Of a stretch of DNA of 64,000 bases, positions 18,976 through 29,020 are shown in pieces. The notes below the pieces were generated by a model, which was not told where the DNA came from, did not search any database, and saw only the letters and a program-made list of their open reading frames with translations. The position numbers and the translations under genes were made by a program. Every line of letters begins with the position of its first letter. Within the stretch, counting starts at the first letter, position 1. Origin of the DNA: Rhodanobacteraceae bacterium. Its GTDB lineage: Bacteria; Pseudomonadota; Gammaproteobacteria; Xanthomonadales; Rhodanobacteraceae. The stretch covers positions 1 through 64,000 of the forward strand of contig JAEUPP010000079.1 of assembly GCA_016790075.1 (NCBI GenBank), given 5' to 3'.

Positions 18976-19659
18976 ATGCGTCGCGCTGATCGCCTATTTC
19001 TCATCATCCATACCTTGCGGGGACGCCGCACCGCGCTGCCGTCGCGCGATCTCGCCCGGACCCTGGGCGTATCGCAACGCACTATCTACCGTGATGTGGC
19101 GGACCTGCAGCGTTCGGGTGTGCCGGTCGAGGGAGAGGCCGGCGTTGGCTACCTGTTGCGCAAGGGTAGCGACATACCACCGCTGATGTTTCAGCCTGAC
19201 GAACTGGAAGCACTCGTCGTCGGCTCGCGTTTCGTGCAGGCCTTTGCCGGCGAGCGCCTGAGCCGCGCCGCCGATACAGCGCTGCTCAAGATCAACGCCG
19301 TGCTGTCGCCCGAACTGCGTGAGCGTAGTGATCGTTCCCGGGTTTTTGCGCCCGACCTGGGCCAGCACGCGGTGCTCAAGGCATATATCGACGATATCCA
19401 TACAGCTATCGACGGACATCGCGTTGTGCGGCTCGACTATTCAGACGAGAAAGGCCGCGTGTCCCTGCGTGACGTTCAGCCGCTATGCCTGGCGTTCTGG
19501 GGTGGCAGCTGGACCCTGGGCGCGTGGTGCCGCCTGCGGCGCGAGTTCCGCAACTTCCGGCTTGATCGCATCCGCGCCTGTCAGGTTTCCGATCTCGTGT
19601 TCATCGAGAACGACGTAGATGGCTTTGCTGCCTATCTGAAGGCGGTCGATGCTGGCTGA
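18976..19659 (+). CDS. YafY-type transcriptional regulator (HTH_11 + WYL)
   Basis: The 227-residue protein has an N-terminal winged helix (MRRADRLFLIIHTLRGRRT ... TLGVSQRTIYRDVADLQRSG, residues 1-50) and then a long middle region. A WYL-type ligand-binding domain follows near residues 135-225 (RVVRLDYSDEKG, VQPLCLAFWGGSWTLGAWCRLR, FRNFRLDRI). WYL domains sense nucleotides or small ligands. The start at 18976 is chosen because it opens exactly at the conserved RRADRLF. It likely regulates itself and the neighbouring VOC gene. Confidence 0.9.
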   Translation: MRRADRLFLIIHTLRGRRTALPSRDLARTLGVSQRTIYRDVADLQRSGVPVEGEAGVGYLLRKGSDIPPLMFQPDELEALVVGSRFVQAFAGERLSRAADTALLKINAVLSPELRERSDRSRVFAPDLGQHAVLKAYIDDIHTAIDGHRVVRLDYSDEKGRVSLRDVQPLCLAFWGGSWTLGAWCRLRREFRNFRLDRIRACQVSDLVFIENDVDGFAAYLKAVDAG

Positions 19660-19725
19660 CGGTTCGCAAGGCCGGGCTGCAGCTGTGAAATAGTTGAAAA
19701 GGCGCGCAAATGCAGGAAAACAAAA

Positions 19726-19762
19726 CGCCACCGTAAGGCTCAGGGGGTGCCCTACGGTGGCG
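19726..19762. terminator. Hairpin terminator between convergent genes
   Basis: A 10-bp stem (19726-19735 with 19753-19762) extended inside by a GGC/GCC pair separates the YafY gene from the methyltransferase gene. On the minus strand it is followed by TTTTGTTTT, so it works best as the terminator of the minus-strand gene. Confidence 0.75.
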
Positions 19763-19860
19763 CTTTGGCAAGGCGATGACCGCCTTGTATTAGTTACTCG
19801 GATTGGGGGCCAGCAGCGGCTCACTTCCGTACAAAAAATCTTTTGCCAACTTCATCACAT

Positions 19861-21042
19861 TCAGTCGACGCGGCAGAACACGGCCTTGAGGTAGCGTGAT
19901 TCCGGTACATGCGCCTGCCAGGGATGGTCCGGGCCGGCCCCGCTGATCTTCAGCACCTGGACGGTCCGGTTCGAGTAGAACGCCGCGCGGCGCAGCATGT
20001 CGAGGAACTGCTCCTCGCTGACCAGACCGGTACACGAGCAGGTGACGAAGATCCCGCCAGGCTTGACCGCACCCAGCGCAAGCTTGTTCATATCGAGATA
20101 CTTCTTTAGCGCCGGTATCACCTGTTCGCGATCCCGCGTCATCTTGGCCGGGTCGAGCACGACCACTTCGAACTGCTCGGCACGGCCGGCGGCTATGTCA
20201 CGCAGCCAATGAAAGATATCGGCCTGGACGAAGCGCACTTTGACTTTGTTGAGCCGCGCGTTCGATTCGGCGACCTCGAGGATCTCCTCGTCGAGGTCGA
20301 CGCCGACGACTTCTTTTGCCCCACCCACTGTTTTTGCGTAGATCGCAAAGCCACCGGAGTTGCAACACAGATCCAGTACACGCTTGTCGCGGCAATAGCC
20401 TGCGAGCGCGAGCCGATTGTCGCGCTGGTCGGCAAAGAACCCGGTCTTGTGTTTGGTACCGGGCGCGGCATGGAACTTGACGCCATGCTCATGGATGATG
20501 CTGGGTCGCGGGGTCGGTGGTGTGGAGCAGTCGAAGCTTTCCTGCTTCTGCACGTGGTCTTCGGCGAATGCGTAGATCTGGCTGTCGGGAAAGTGCTCAA
20601 GCAGGCAACGACGGATCAGATCGCGTTGGCGGAACATGCCGGCGGAGAAGAACTCGATGACTAGCGTGTCAGCAAAGCGGTCGACGACAAGCCCCGAAAG
20701 GCCGTCACCTTCAGAGTGAATGACGCGGTAGGCATCGGTGACACGGTCGAGCTGCAGCAGATCGCGGCGCAGTGCAACGGCCTGGGCAATCTTGCGCTCG
20801 AAGAATGCAGCGTCGACGGCTTCGGCCGGGTCCTGTGTGAGGACACGCAAGGCTATACGCGAATGGCCGTTGTAAAACCCGCGGCCGGCGAAGGTGCCGT
20901 CGCGGTCATAGATATCGACGACGCTGCCTGGCTTGGGTCGCTCGGCCGGCTTCTCGACCATTTTCTGGAAGATCCAGGGATGGTTGGAACGGCGCTCGAT
21001 CTTGAGCTGGACGCGGGGATTGGCAGAGTAAGGCGGTTTCAT
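19861..21042 (-). CDS. Class I SAM-dependent rRNA methyltransferase (RlmI-like)
   Basis: The 393-residue protein has an N-terminal PUA-like RNA-binding region (residues 1-75, with HPWIFQKMVEKP and PGSVVDIYD). A Rossmann methyltransferase core contains KTGFFADQRDNR, VLDLCCNSGGFAIYA (SAM-binding loop) and EVVGVDLDEEILEVAESNARLN. The catalytic part VVLDPAKM and the cysteine in FVTCSCTG follow. This is the arrangement of RlmI, which makes m5C in 23S rRNA, but close relatives modify other positions. The ATG at 21042 gives the usual length. It diverges from sfsA with a 58-bp shared promoter gap. Confidence 0.85.
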   Translation of the reverse strand: MKPPYSANPRVQLKIERRSNHPWIFQKMVEKPAERPKPGSVVDIYDRDGTFAGRGFYNGHSRIALRVLTQDPAEAVDAAFFERKIAQAVALRRDLLQLDRVTDAYRVIHSEGDGLSGLVVDRFADTLVIEFFSAGMFRQRDLIRRCLLEHFPDSQIYAFAEDHVQKQESFDCSTPPTPRPSIIHEHGVKFHAAPGTKHKTGFFADQRDNRLALAGYCRDKRVLDLCCNSGGFAIYAKTVGGAKEVVGVDLDEEILEVAESNARLNKVKVRFVQADIFHWLRDIAAGRAEQFEVVVLDPAKMTRDREQVIPALKKYLDMNKLALGAVKPGGIFVTCSCTGLVSEEQFLDMLRRAAFYSNRTVQVLKISGAGPDHPWQAHVPESRYLKAVFCRVD

Positions 21043-21100
21043 CGCGGCATGATAACAGCCGCGCTTGCGTCGTCTGAGCCCGCCGGGCATGGTTTGCGGC

Positions 21101-21799
21101 ATGCGCTTCCCGCCACTGCATGGCGGCCAGTTGCTGGCGCGCCGGCAGCGGTTTCTCGCTGACATACGCCTCGACGACGGCCGTGAGATCCTTGCCCATT
21201 GCCCCAACACCGGTCGCATGCTCGGCTATTCGACCCCAGGACTGCGGGTCTGGGCCAGCGAGCGCGTCGGTGCCGGGCGCTGTCGCTGGACCTGGGAGCT
21301 GGCCGAGGTGGACGGTGCTCTGGTTGGGGTGCATCCGGCGCGGGCGAACCGGCTCGTAGCCGAAGCGATCGCAGCCCAGCGTATCCCGTCGCTAGCGGGG
21401 TATTCCGAGTGCGCGCCGGAAGTGGGCTACGGCGGCGAGGGCAGTCGTATTGACCTATTGCTGCGGACGCCGCAACGACCTGACTGCTATGTGGAGGTCA
21501 AATCGGTTACGGCGGCCGACGAATACGGCCTCGGCATCTTTCCCGATGCGGTCAGCGCCCGCGGACTGCGTCATCTACGGGAACTCGAGCGTGTCGCTGC
21601 CGGCGGTGCGCGCGCCGTGTTGCTGTATTGCGTGCAGCGCGCCGACGTACTCGCCGTACGCGCCGCGAGTGAAATCGATGCGGCCTATGCACGTGGTCTG
21701 CGTGATGCCCGCGCTGGCGGTGTCGAGGTCATGGCCTGGCAGTGCGCGATTTCGACGCGGGAGATCGTGCTCGCCCGGCCGATTGCGGTGCTGCGCTAG
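21101..21799 (+). CDS. sfsA: DNA/RNA nuclease SfsA
   Basis: The 232-residue protein matches SfsA along its length: MRFPPL with RRQRFLADI, HCPNTGRMLG near residue 35, a WTWELAEVDGALVGVHPARANRLV block, SRIDLLLRT, CYVEVKSVTAADEYGLGIFPDAVSARGLRHLREL with a PD-(D/E)xK-like acidic core, then AVLLYCVQRADV. SfsA proteins have been reported as DNA-binding or nuclease proteins linked to sugar fermentation. The ATG at 21101 opens directly at the conserved MRFPPL. Confidence 0.93.
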   Translation: MRFPPLHGGQLLARRQRFLADIRLDDGREILAHCPNTGRMLGYSTPGLRVWASERVGAGRCRWTWELAEVDGALVGVHPARANRLVAEAIAAQRIPSLAGYSECAPEVGYGGEGSRIDLLLRTPQRPDCYVEVKSVTAADEYGLGIFPDAVSARGLRHLRELERVAAGGARAVLLYCVQRADVLAVRAASEIDAAYARGLRDARAGGVEVMAWQCAISTREIVLARPIAVLR

Positions 21800-21943
21800 A
21801 AAAGCCTCGATCAGCAATGACCGAGCTCCGGTTGACCGGTCCTGCAACTGCCCCAAAGTCGGAGGCGGAACTCCGATTCGATCAAAGGTTTCCCTACAGC
21901 TCCGAGCGGCCATCATCCAGGTGTCGCTGGCCGGCTGCCCGGG

Positions 21944-23110
<1,167 letters not shown>

Positions 23111-23118
23111 CTACATAC

Positions 23119-23148
23119 TTGAAATGACACGCTTGAGCGGGTCATAGT
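23119..23148 (+). promoter_or_regulatory. Candidate sigma-70 promoter upstream of the GGDEF/EAL-transporter operon
   Basis: TTGAAA (23119-23124) is followed 18 bp later by CATAGT (23143-23148). Five of six and four of six bases agree with the consensus. It lies about 70 bp upstream of the likely TTG start. Confidence 0.4.
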
Positions 23149-23218
23149 GCGCCTCCGCTAGGGGGTGCAGTGCGGGCATGAGGTCCGCGCTACCGTACGA
23201 TTCAGCAGGAACAATACT

Positions 23219-25777
23219 TTGTCCGGCATTCTGGTCGTCGAACGTTCAACGACGCTGAGTCATTTGCTCAAGCGTACCCTGGCGGCCGCTGGCCTCTCGG
23301 CACGCAGCGAGCTGGCGGCGTATCTGGACACGATCGACCACCTCAAGCATTCGCTCGAACTTGCGCAACCCTATGGCTTGCTGATTGTCGGCGTGCCTGC
23401 GCGTCCGACACGTGATTGCATGGCGCTGCTCGATCACCTGATGACCGATGATCAACGCGAGCTGCCGGTGTTGCTGATGGTGCATGAGCAGGGGCCCGAG
23501 CTCGACGCTTGGGTTCGGCGTCGTGGCGGTGCTGCCGCCGTGCTCTGGACGCAGTTCAGCAAGATTCCCGCTGCCCTTGCGCAACTTGAGCCCCGCGCTG
23601 AACTGCTGGCGCCACGCAGCGAGACTGCGGCCGTACCGCAGCAGGGGATACGCATCCTGTTCGTTGACGATTCACAGAGCGTGAGGTTGGCCTATCAGCA
23701 ATTGCTGGAACGTCAGGGCTATGCAGTTGCCAGCGCCGGCACGCTGGCCGAAGCCGCTGACAAGGCGGCCAAGGAAACATTTGACCTCGCCATCGTCGAT
23801 TACTTCCTGCCCGACGGCAGCGGCGATGAACTATGCCGCCGCCTTGCCGGCTTGCCCGGTGCGCCGGCGCTTGCGGTCATCACCGGCACCTATCGTGAAG
23901 ACATCATCGTCAAGAGCCTCGACGCCGGCGCGATCGAGTGCATGTTCAAGAACGAAGCGAAGGAACTGTTCCTGGCGCGCGTAAAAACGCTGTCGAGGCA
24001 GATCCAGATGCAGAAATCCGTTGAAGCCGAACGGCAGCGGCTAGACGGAATTCTTGGCTCGGTTGGCGATGGTGTGTATGGCGTCGACCAGCGTGGTGTC
24101 ATTACCTTCATCAATCCGACCGGCCTGCGCCTGCTCGGTTACGACGACGAAGATGCCTTGATCGGCAAATCGGCGCAGGGACTGATCCACCAGACGGCGG
24201 ACGAGCAGGCCACGGATCCTGCAGATCCCGGCCTCGACGGCGCGTATACCGCTGGCAATGCGCTCAAGGGGCACGAGACCGTGTTCTGGCGGCGTGACAA
24301 GAGCGGCATGACGGTCGAGTGTTCGGTATTGCCTCTGGCCATCCAGAACCGGCGCCAGGGCTCGGTCGTCGTGTTCCGCGACATCTCCGAGCGCAAGAGC
24401 GCCGACAACCTGCGTTGGGAAATGACGCATGACAAGCTCACCGGCCTTGTCAACGCGCGCCATTTTACGCATCAGGTTGCACAGGAATTGCAGCGTCGCC
24501 GCGAAGCCGGCGGGTATTCGGCGATCCTCTATATCGATCTCGACCGCTTCAGCGCCATCGTCGACGCCGCGGGCGTTTCCGCGAGCGAGCGCCTGCTGGT
24601 GGAGATTGCGACCGTACTCGGCAAGCGTCTGCGCGAGCATGACGTGCTCGCGCGCATCGAGGGCGACCGGCTCGCGCTGATGCTCTCCGGTGTACAGCTG
24701 GAAAACCTGTTTCCGCTGGCTGACAGCTATCGCGAGCTGCTGCATCAGTGCAAATACGAATACGGTGGCGCAAGCCGTTCCGTCACGGCTTCGATCGGGG
24801 TCGCCGTCATCAGCCGTGACACTCCCTCGGCGGAATACGTCGTCGAGCATGCGCGTCTGGCCTGTCGCACCGCTAAACAGCGCGGCCGCGACCAGACCGA
24901 GATCTACGTCGGTGAACACGATGCGCGCATTGCGCGCGAGATCGAAGCGGGCTGGACCGAGCGGCTGCGGCAGGCCATGGAGCAGGAACGCATCATTTTG
25001 TTGGTACAGCCGATAGTGCCGATCAGTGCGCTGCCACGCAGTGAATCAGCCGTTGTGCAACGGCAGGGCTGGCGTGTAAACGGTTCGGGTTCGGCCAACC
25101 AGGAGTATCTGTTCGAGATCCTGATACGCATGGTCGGCAAGGATGGCCAGTTGATCTCGCCGGGCGTGTTCGTGCCCCTGGCCGAACGTGTTGGCATGAT
25201 GCCCAAGCTCGATCTGTGGGTTCTGAACCGGCTGCTGCGCTATCTGTCGGGTGTGCGCGGGGTCAAGGCGCCGATCGCGTTCCATGTCAACCTGTCGAAC
25301 ATGACCTTGGCCGATCCGGACTCGCTGAAGCTCATCGAAGCGGCAATCCGCACGTCGGGGGTGTCAGCCCGCCAGCTTGTTTTTGAAATCACCGAGACGT
25401 CGGAACTGACCAGCCTGCACAGTGCGCGCAAGTTCATCTCGGCCCTGAAGAAGCTTGGTTGCCGCTTTGCGCTCGACGATTTCGGCACGGGTTTCTCAAG
25501 CTTCACGCACCTGCGCCATTTGCCGGTCGATTTCGTCAAGGTCGAAGGTAGCTTTGTGCAGGGCATGCCCGGCAGTGAGCTCGATCGCAAGATGGTCGGT
25601 TCGATTACCCAGCTGGCGCAATCGCTCAAGTTGCGCGTGATCGGCGAGCATGTGGACAGTTTCTCCACGCTTGAGGCGCTGCGCGTGTCCGGCGCCGATT
25701 ACGCGCAGGGCAATTACCTAGGCGAGCCGCGACCGCTGCGCAGCGTCGATTTCGCCGCGCTGTTCCCGCATGGCTGA
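23219..25777 (+). CDS. Receiver-PAS-degenerate GGDEF-EAL protein
   Basis: The 852-residue cytoplasmic protein has a receiver-like N-terminus without the acidic pair (about 1-120) and a true receiver domain (143-250; ILFVDD, phospho-acceptor Asp194 in VDYFLPDGSG). A PAS domain spans 275-390, GGDEF 395-560 and EAL about 595-850. The GGDEF site reads EGDRL (481-485), so diguanylate cyclase activity is unlikely. The EAL motif reads EIL (in FEILIRM), but EITET, DDFGTGFSS and FVKVEG are kept, so hydrolysis or c-di-GMP binding is possible. The TTG at 23219 has AGCAGGA upstream; a GTG at 23165 is an alternative. It overlaps the next gene by 8 bp. Confidence 0.88.
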   Translation: MSGILVVERSTTLSHLLKRTLAAAGLSARSELAAYLDTIDHLKHSLELAQPYGLLIVGVPARPTRDCMALLDHLMTDDQRELPVLLMVHEQGPELDAWVRRRGGAAAVLWTQFSKIPAALAQLEPRAELLAPRSETAAVPQQGIRILFVDDSQSVRLAYQQLLERQGYAVASAGTLAEAADKAAKETFDLAIVDYFLPDGSGDELCRRLAGLPGAPALAVITGTYREDIIVKSLDAGAIECMFKNEAKELFLARVKTLSRQIQMQKSVEAERQRLDGILGSVGDGVYGVDQRGVITFINPTGLRLLGYDDEDALIGKSAQGLIHQTADEQATDPADPGLDGAYTAGNALKGHETVFWRRDKSGMTVECSVLPLAIQNRRQGSVVVFRDISERKSADNLRWEMTHDKLTGLVNARHFTHQVAQELQRRREAGGYSAILYIDLDRFSAIVDAAGVSASERLLVEIATVLGKRLREHDVLARIEGDRLALMLSGVQLENLFPLADSYRELLHQCKYEYGGASRSVTASIGVAVISRDTPSAEYVVEHARLACRTAKQRGRDQTEIYVGEHDARIAREIEAGWTERLRQAMEQERIILLVQPIVPISALPRSESAVVQRQGWRVNGSGSANQEYLFEILIRMVGKDGQLISPGVFVPLAERVGMMPKLDLWVLNRLLRYLSGVRGVKAPIAFHVNLSNMTLADPDSLKLIEAAIRTSGVSARQLVFEITETSELTSLHSARKFISALKKLGCRFALDDFGTGFSSFTHLRHLPVDFVKVEGSFVQGMPGSELDRKMVGSITQLAQSLKLRVIGEHVDSFSTLEALRVSGADYAQGNYLGEPRPLRSVDFAALFPHG

Positions 25778-26660
25778 AACGCGACTGCTGGAATCCGCGT
25801 CTCCTGAGCGCGGCAATCCGGCAGCGGTCGTATCCACCCACGACAGGGTCGAGCGCACGATACGGCGCTGCCTCGGAATACTCGGTGCACTTGCCCTGCT
25901 CTGTATCGCCGGGCCCTGGTTCAGCCACTACGGTGTGGATGACACCGACTGGGAGCATGTGTCCGTTGCGCCGGGGCTGGCACACGGCCATTGGCTGGGC
26001 ACCGATGCGATCGGCCGCGATGTCTTCGTGCGGCTTTGCGTGGGCGGGCGCCTGTCCTTGCTGGTCGGTCTGCTCGCCAGCTTCTTTGCACTCAGCATCG
26101 GCATGACCTACGGCATTGTCGCGGGTTATCTGGGCGGTCGCGTGGATCGCCTGCTCATGCGCGTGCTCGATCTTCTGGCCGCACTGCCGTTCCTGCTCAT
26201 CGTTATTCTGCTGCTGACCGTGTTCGAGCGTTCGTTGCCACTGCTGCTGGTCGCGATCGGCGGTTATGTCTGGATGGATCTTGCGCGGGTGATTCGCGCT
26301 GAAGCAGCGCGCTTGCGCGGCCTCGCATTCATTGAAGCGGCGCGGCTACTCGGCGCCGGGCCAACCTGGATCATGTGGCGGCATCTGACGCCGAACCTGT
26401 TTGGGTTCGCGCTCGTCTATCTGAGCCTGGGTGTGCCAAACGCCATCCTTATCGAGTCATTCCTTGGTTTTCTTGGCCTGTCCGTTGATGAGCCGGCGGC
26501 CAGCTGGGGGGCGATGCTGTTTGACGGTACGCAGGAAATGGACAACGCGCCCTGGACCTTGATCGCACCGGCGCTCGTGCTCGCGCTGACGCTCATTACT
26601 TGTCAGTTTCTCGGCGAAGCCCTGCGGCGGCGCCTGGATCCGCGCCGGTCGCTACCATGA
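25770..26660 (+). CDS. Peptide ABC transporter permease (DppC/YejE-type)
   Basis: The 296-residue membrane protein has an N-terminal helix (about residues 35-50), then the periplasmic HWLGTDAIGRDVFVRL motif of DppC/OppC-type permeases. Five more helices follow, and the cytoplasmic EAA loop (FIEAARLLGAGPTWIMWRHLTPN) contacts the ATPase. It ends in the typical WTLIAPALVLALTLITCQFLGEALRRRLDPR. The start overlaps the upstream EAL gene by 8 bp and its stop overlaps the ATPase start (ATGA, 26657-26660), so the three genes are translationally coupled. The partner permease (DppB-type) and a substrate-binding protein are absent from the neighbourhood. Confidence 0.92.
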   Translation: MAETRLLESASPERGNPAAVVSTHDRVERTIRRCLGILGALALLCIAGPWFSHYGVDDTDWEHVSVAPGLAHGHWLGTDAIGRDVFVRLCVGGRLSLLVGLLASFFALSIGMTYGIVAGYLGGRVDRLLMRVLDLLAALPFLLIVILLLTVFERSLPLLLVAIGGYVWMDLARVIRAEAARLRGLAFIEAARLLGAGPTWIMWRHLTPNLFGFALVYLSLGVPNAILIESFLGFLGLSVDEPAASWGAMLFDGTQEMDNAPWTLIAPALVLALTLITCQFLGEALRRRLDPRRSLP

Positions 26661-28264
26661 ATGCCCCGCTGCTGCAGGTCCGCAATCTGCGCGTTGCGTT
26701 GCGCGGGCGCCGCGAGCCTGTAGTGGATGCAATCACGTTTGACCTGGCCGCCGGCACCTGCCTCGCGTTGATCGGTGCATCGGGTTCGGGCAAGAGCCTG
26801 ACCAGCAGCGCGCTGATCGGGGTGTTACCGCCAGGGGCCAGCGTGTCCGGGTCCATCACGTTTGCCGGCGAGGAACTCGTCAATGCCACCGCCGCTGTCT
26901 GGCAACGTACACGGCATCGTGGTATCGGCATGGTCTGGCAGGACAGCCAGGCCAGCCTGCACCCATTACGTCGCGTCGGCGCGCAACTCGTCGAGGCACT
27001 GCGTCATGCGGGTGTTGCGCGCAGCGAGCGGCGGCGGCGTGCCCGCGCGCTGCTGAGTGAAGTGGGAATCGACGCGCCCGAGCGGCGGCTAACTCAGTTC
27101 CCCCATGAGCTGTCGGGCGGGCAGCGCCAGCGTGTGCTGATCGCCCTCGCCCTGGCGGGCGACCCGCGGCTGCTTATTGCTGACGAGGCGACCAGCGCCC
27201 TGGACAGCACGATCCGGCTGCAAATCGTCAAGCTGCTCGATCGCGTGCGGCGGCAACGTGGGCTCGCGCTGTTGTTCGTAAGTCACGACCTGGCCCTGGT
27301 ACGGCATCATGCGGATCGCGTTGCTGTGCTTGATACCGGGCGTATCGTCGAATGCGCCGACACCGAAGCCGTGTTTGCTGCCCCGCTGCATCCGCAGACG
27401 CGCGCGCTGCTCAAGGCGGCAGTGCCAGTGCTGCCGCCGGCGCTGGCGAACGCTGCTGAAATTACGCCGCTGCTGCTGGTCAAAGGGCTATCCGCAAGCT
27501 ATCGGACGACACGTTTCTGGGGCCCGGCGCGCGCCCGGAGATCGGCATTGCGCGACATCGAGTTGCGGCTGGACTCCGGCCGTAGCCTGGCGGTGGTCGG
27601 CGAATCGGGTTCAGGCAAATCGACATTGCTGCGGTGTCTCGTCGGCTTGCACACGCCGGATGCAGGGCATCTTGTGCTCAGCGGCGTCACCTACCCTCTT
27701 CCGCTGTCCGATCCGGCGCCGTTGCGCGGACCGTTGCAACTGGTGTTCCAGGATCCCGGTGCGAGCCTCGATCCCCTGTGGCGCGTTGCTGACCTCGTCG
27801 CTGAACCGCTGCGGCTGACTCGCAAGGCGATACCCCAGGATCAGCAGCGCCAGCAGGTTGCTGCGTTGCTGGAGCAGGTCGGACTCGACCCGGCGCTGGC
27901 TTCGTGCTACCCGCATGCGCTCTCCGGCGGTCAGCGCCAGCGTGTCGCCATCGCACGCGCGTTGGCCGCGCAGCCTGAGGCGCTGCTGCTCGACGAGGCA
28001 ACCAGTGCGCTCGATGCCGTGGTGCAGCAACAGATTCTGGCATTGCTGCGTCAGCTGCAGCGCGAGCGCGGACTAGCGTTGCTGTTCGTAACCCACGATC
28101 TGGACCTGGTCGCTGCTGCTGCCGACGACGTTGGCGTGTTGTGGCAAGGCGCCCTGGTCGAATACGGACCCGTTGGGGAGATTTTCGCCCGGCCGCGTCA
28201 TACACATACCCGTGATTTGCTGGCCGCGGTCGGGCGTGAGGCGCGGAGCGTGCAGGAACTGTGA
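26657..28264 (+). CDS. Duplicated peptide ABC transporter ATPase (DppD-DppF / YejF-type fusion)
   Basis: The 535-residue protein contains two ABC ATPase domains in one chain. The first (about residues 5-255) has Walker A GASGSGKS, signature SGGQRQRV and Walker [12 protein letters not shown]. The second (about 275-525) has [17 protein letters not shown] and [10 protein letters not shown]. All catalytic motifs, including both switch histidines (SHDLAL, THDLDL), are intact. The layout equals YejF. The ATG at 26657 is coupled to the permease stop. Substrates are probably oligopeptides, but without a binding protein this is inference. Confidence 0.93.
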   Translation: MNAPLLQVRNLRVALRGRREPVVDAITFDLAAGTCLALIGASGSGKSLTSSALIGVLPPGASVSGSITFAGEELVNATAAVWQRTRHRGIGMVWQDSQASLHPLRRVGAQLVEALRHAGVARSERRRRARALLSEVGIDAPERRLTQFPHELSGGQRQRVLIALALAGDPRLLIADEATSALDSTIRLQIVKLLDRVRRQRGLALLFVSHDLALVRHHADRVAVLDTGRIVECADTEAVFAAPLHPQTRALLKAAVPVLPPALANAAEITPLLLVKGLSASYRTTRFWGPARARRSALRDIELRLDSGRSLAVVGESGSGKSTLLRCLVGLHTPDAGHLVLSGVTYPLPLSDPAPLRGPLQLVFQDPGASLDPLWRVADLVAEPLRLTRKAIPQDQQRQQVAALLEQVGLDPALASCYPHALSGGQRQRVAIARALAAQPEALLLDEATSALDAVVQQQILALLRQLQRERGLALLFVTHDLDLVAAAADDVGVLWQGALVEYGPVGEIFARPRHTHTRDLLAAVGREARSVQEL

Positions 28265-28389
28265 TCCAGTAGCGTGAGTTTTGCGGAATCGTTCAGCGAC
28301 AGTTTGTTCGCGTTAAGGAATAATTAATTCGCTATTTTTCATTAGACTCGGTCAAGAATTTGGATTCGAGTTTCAGAACCTCGCTTTAA

Positions 28390-28406
28390 CCTCTTGAATA
28401 AAGAGG
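28390..28406 (+). promoter_or_regulatory. Small hairpin overlapping the ribosome binding site of the short SPFH gene
   Basis: CCTCTT (28390-28395) can pair with AAGAGG (28401-28406) across a 5-nt loop. The right arm is part of the Shine-Dalgarno (AGAGGGA) for the ATG at 28416. The stem is short, so it may be chance. Confidence 0.3.
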
Positions 28407-28415
28407 GATTTCTAT

Positions 28416-28892
28416 ATGTCGCCGAGCATAATTTTCGTGTTTCTTAGCGTGGTCGCTGTCGTCGCTATGCTGTCGATCAAGCGCATACCCGAAGGCACCG
28501 TCTACACCCTGCGTCGATTCAATGGCCAGCCACGTCTGCTGCAGCCTGGAACCCATCTGATCTGGCCATTTGTTGAGCGCGTAGCTCATCGTATTTCTCT
28601 TACTGGCCATGTGCTTACGATCGATGAGTTATTTCCGCTCGATACGTTCGATGCGACCACGCGAATCGGCGGCAAAGTTTACTGGCAGGTCATCGATGCT
28701 GAACGCGCCGATGCCATGATCGACCGGGCTGATAGCCTGATCCGCAGCCGTTTGCTCAACGTCGCCCGGGCAATTGAGCGTCCGGATCAGGAAGCCCCTG
28801 AATCGCGTAACAACCGGCTCAAGACAGTGCTGAACGAAAGCCTGCGCGATGTCGGCATCGTTGTGACCCGTGTGCAGGTCAGCCTGGTCTGA
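28416..28892 (+). CDS. Short membrane-anchored SPFH/Band-7-like protein
   Basis: The 158-residue protein has one N-terminal transmembrane helix (about residues 3-20). An SPFH-like start follows, IKRIPEGTVYTLRRFNGQPRLLQPGTHLIWPFVERV, and then GKVYWQVIDAERADAMID and a C-terminal helix ending in LRDVGIVVTRVQVSLV. Only the proximal SPFH subdomain is present; the usual long coiled-coil tail of prohibitin/stomatin proteins is missing. The ATG is supported by AGAGGGA. The upstream 28300-28380 is AT-rich, unlike the rest. A hairpin terminator follows. Function unknown. Confidence 0.8.
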   Translation: MSPSIIFVFLSVVAVVAMLSIKRIPEGTVYTLRRFNGQPRLLQPGTHLIWPFVERVAHRISLTGHVLTIDELFPLDTFDATTRIGGKVYWQVIDAERADAMIDRADSLIRSRLLNVARAIERPDQEAPESRNNRLKTVLNESLRDVGIVVTRVQVSLV

Positions 28893-28924
28893 CCGAAGCG
28901 CTGAAACAGAGTTAGTCCTTTACC

Positions 28925-28952
28925 CAGACCCGCCTCGAGCGGGTCTGTTTGT
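28925..28952 (+). terminator. Rho-independent-like terminator
   Basis: A perfect 9-bp stem (28925-28933 with 28939-28947) and 5-nt loop are followed by TTTGTTG. It separates the short SPFH gene from rsmG. Confidence 0.75.
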
Positions 28953-29020
28953 TGCTGCGACTGGATTTTACTAACCGCGGCCCGGATACTTGCCGGCCTT
29001 TCGGAACGGACGGCCCGGCG

